19,513 bases of DNA from an uncultured Gemella sp. (lineage in GTDB: Bacteria; Bacillota; Bacilli; Staphylococcales; Gemellaceae): assembly GCA_945929765.1 (NCBI GenBank), contig CAMEOL010000005.1, forward strand, positions 1-19,513, written 5' to 3'. Position 1 is the first letter of the stretch; each line of letters opens with the position of its first letter. Positions 18,227-19,513 of the stretch are shown one piece after another. The notes under the pieces are model-generated. The model saw nothing but the letters and a program-made list of their open reading frames with translations, ran no database searches and was not told the DNA's origin. The position numbers were made by a program, and so were the translations under genes.

Positions 18227-19513
18227 TATTTTAGACCTCCTTTTCCTGTTATCTCTAAGAAGCGTTCTTCTAAAGTTTTTCTTACAACTTTAATAGTATT
18301 TATTTCTACATAGTTATTTACTAAATATGCTACAACTTTAGCTTTGTCATCTTTTGACAGATTATCAAAAACAAATCCTTCTTCAGTAACATCATAAGGT
18401 ATATCTAAATCGTTAATTAATGATTCTGCTCTAGCGTTATCGTATGTAGAAAGAAGTGTACGTTCTATATCTTCTCCGCATAGATTCTCTAAAGTATCAT
18501 CTGCTATTATTTGTCCTTTTTCTAATACAATTATTCTATCTGAAACTTTTTCTATTTCATCTAATAAATGTGATGATATTAAAATAGACACTCCGGTAGC
18601 TGCTATTTCTTTTAATTTGTCACGGAATTCTTTTACCCCTTGTGGATCTAATCCGTTAACTGGTTCATCCAAAATTAGAATTTTTGGATCGTGTAACAAC
18701 GCCTGGGCAAGTCCTAATCTTTGACGCATACCTAGAGAATAAGTTTTTACTTTTTTGCGAGCTACTTTCTCTAAACCTACAAATTTTAATAATTCTTTTA
18801 TTTTTGTACGTGTAATTTTCTTAGTTGATAATCTGGCTATTTGTTTTAGATTAGCGTATCCAGACATATAATTATAAAATTCTGGCGATTCGATCATAGA
18901 TCCAACTTCAGCCAACATTTTTGTATTTCCTAATTTTAACGGTTTTTCAAAACAATATACGTCACCTTTTGATGATTTTGTCAATCCTACTAACATACGC
19001 ATAATCGTTGTTTTCCCCGACCCGTTCGGTCCTAAAAGTCCGATTATTTCTCCTGCGTGCATATCAAAAGTAATATCGTCTACTATAGTTTTTAGCCCTA
19101 TACGTTTTTTTAACCCCAAAACTTCCAAAACTACTTCTTTTTGTGCTTCAAAGTTTTGAATATTGTTCTCTATGTTACTATTTGCAAATGTTGCGGCAAA
19201 AGCAGTTCCAAGAACAGCAGTGTTTTCATTAACATTAATTTCACTATTAGCTATCGCTTTATGCAACTCTTCTTTATTTATTACTACTGTTTGTTCTAAT
19301 TCATCATTTAACTGTGTATTTTCTAATTCTAAATTAGAATTTATACTTTCTATTATTACATCTTCTGACTCTACAGATTCTTCTTTTTCTTGTTCTACTC
19401 TACCTTTTATCTTTTCTAATAAATCTAAGTACTCTTCTTTACTTTCATTTACTACTTCTTCATTTATATTTTCATTTTCTAATGCTGTATTATTGTCAAA
19501 TAGTTTTATACTC
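18226..19513 (-). CDS. ABC transporter ATPase with long acidic N-terminal extension (5' end beyond the window)
   Basis: The nucleotide-binding domain is complete and BcrA/ABC-2 like: Walker A GLLGPNGSGKTT, signature YSLGMRQRLGLA, Walker B and D-loop ILILDEPVNGLDP, and switch ILISSHLLDE. A C-terminal domain of about 90 residues ends GKGGLK. It should power the permease encoded next, with which it overlaps. The frame stays open through all 82 codons upstream of a TTG at 19266 to the window edge, with no in-frame ATG and no credible ribosome binding site, so the true start lies outside. That leaves at least 125 residues before the ABC domain, where ordinary members have almost none. The extension is rich in Glu, Asn and Ile (KEEYLDLLEKIKGRVEQEKE is one stretch), with a small Ala/Thr-rich patch TAVLGTAFAATFANS just before the ABC domain. 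Confidence 0.88.
   Translation of the reverse strand, partial: SIKLFDNNTALENENINEEVVNESKEEYLDLLEKIKGRVEQEKEESVESEDVIIESINSNLELENTQLNDELEQTVVINKEELHKAIANSEINVNENTAVLGTAFAATFANSNIENNIQNFEAQKEVVLEVLGLKKRIGLKTIVDDITFDMHAGEIIGLLGPNGSGKTTIMRMLVGLTKSSKGDVYCFEKPLKLGNTKMLAEVGSMIESPEFYNYMSGYANLKQIARLSTKKITRTKIKELLKFVGLEKVARKKVKTYSLGMRQRLGLAQALLHDPKILILDEPVNGLDPQGVKEFRDKLKEIAATGVSILISSHLLDEIEKVSDRIIVLEKGQIIADDTLENLCGEDIERTLLSTYDNARAESLINDLDIPYDVTEEGFVFDNLSKDDKAKVVAYLVNNYVEINTIKVVRKTLEERFLEITGKGGLK

Overview
The window is AT-rich chromosomal DNA from a low-GC Gram-positive bacterium (Bacillota, class Bacilli). Signs are strong AAGGAGG-type ribosome binding sites, TTGACA/TATAAT promoters with 16-17 bp spacers, the order rpsL-rpsG-fusA-tuf, a hisS-aspS pair behind a T-box leader, and a wall-anchored streptococcal-type nuclease. 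Gemella or a close relative is my best guess from the protein sequences; it is an inference, not a proof.

Layout. Nearly everything is on the minus strand, so the order below runs against the numbering. At the left edge are the first codons of an unknown gene (1-41), a small four-helix membrane protein (61-519) and a rhodanese-type lipoprotein (626-1135) with its own promoter and terminator. A 441-bp intergenic region follows, holding that promoter and a long imperfect palindrome. Then come trpS (1577-2596) and the str operon (2873-7290: tuf, fusA, rpsG, rpsL). lysS (7586-9088) has its own promoter and terminator. The only plus-strand gene is a 1003-residue secreted, surface-anchored DNase (9339-12350), divergent from lysS and convergent with aspS. 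hisS (14610-15890) and aspS (12836-14608) form an operon behind a T-box. At the right edge is an operon made of an ABC ATPase (18226 to beyond the window end), an ABC-2 permease (17399-18226) and an AraC-family regulator (16188-17378).

Function. Most of the window is translation machinery: two ribosomal proteins, both main elongation factors and four aminoacyl-tRNA synthetases (Trp, Lys, Asp, His). Only hisS-aspS shows a T-box; trpS and lysS have short leaders. The nuclease probably degrades extracellular DNA such as neutrophil traps or biofilm DNA. The ABC-AraC operon looks like a peptide-antibiotic export or resistance unit carrying its own regulator.

Main oddities. tuf is full length and in frame, but codon 119, normally Glu, reads TAG. 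The ABC ATPase has a long acidic N-terminal extension that stays open to the window edge. The nuclease carries LVKTG instead of LPXTG. The rpsL leader appears highly structured. I found no CRISPR array, tRNA, rRNA or insertion sequence.
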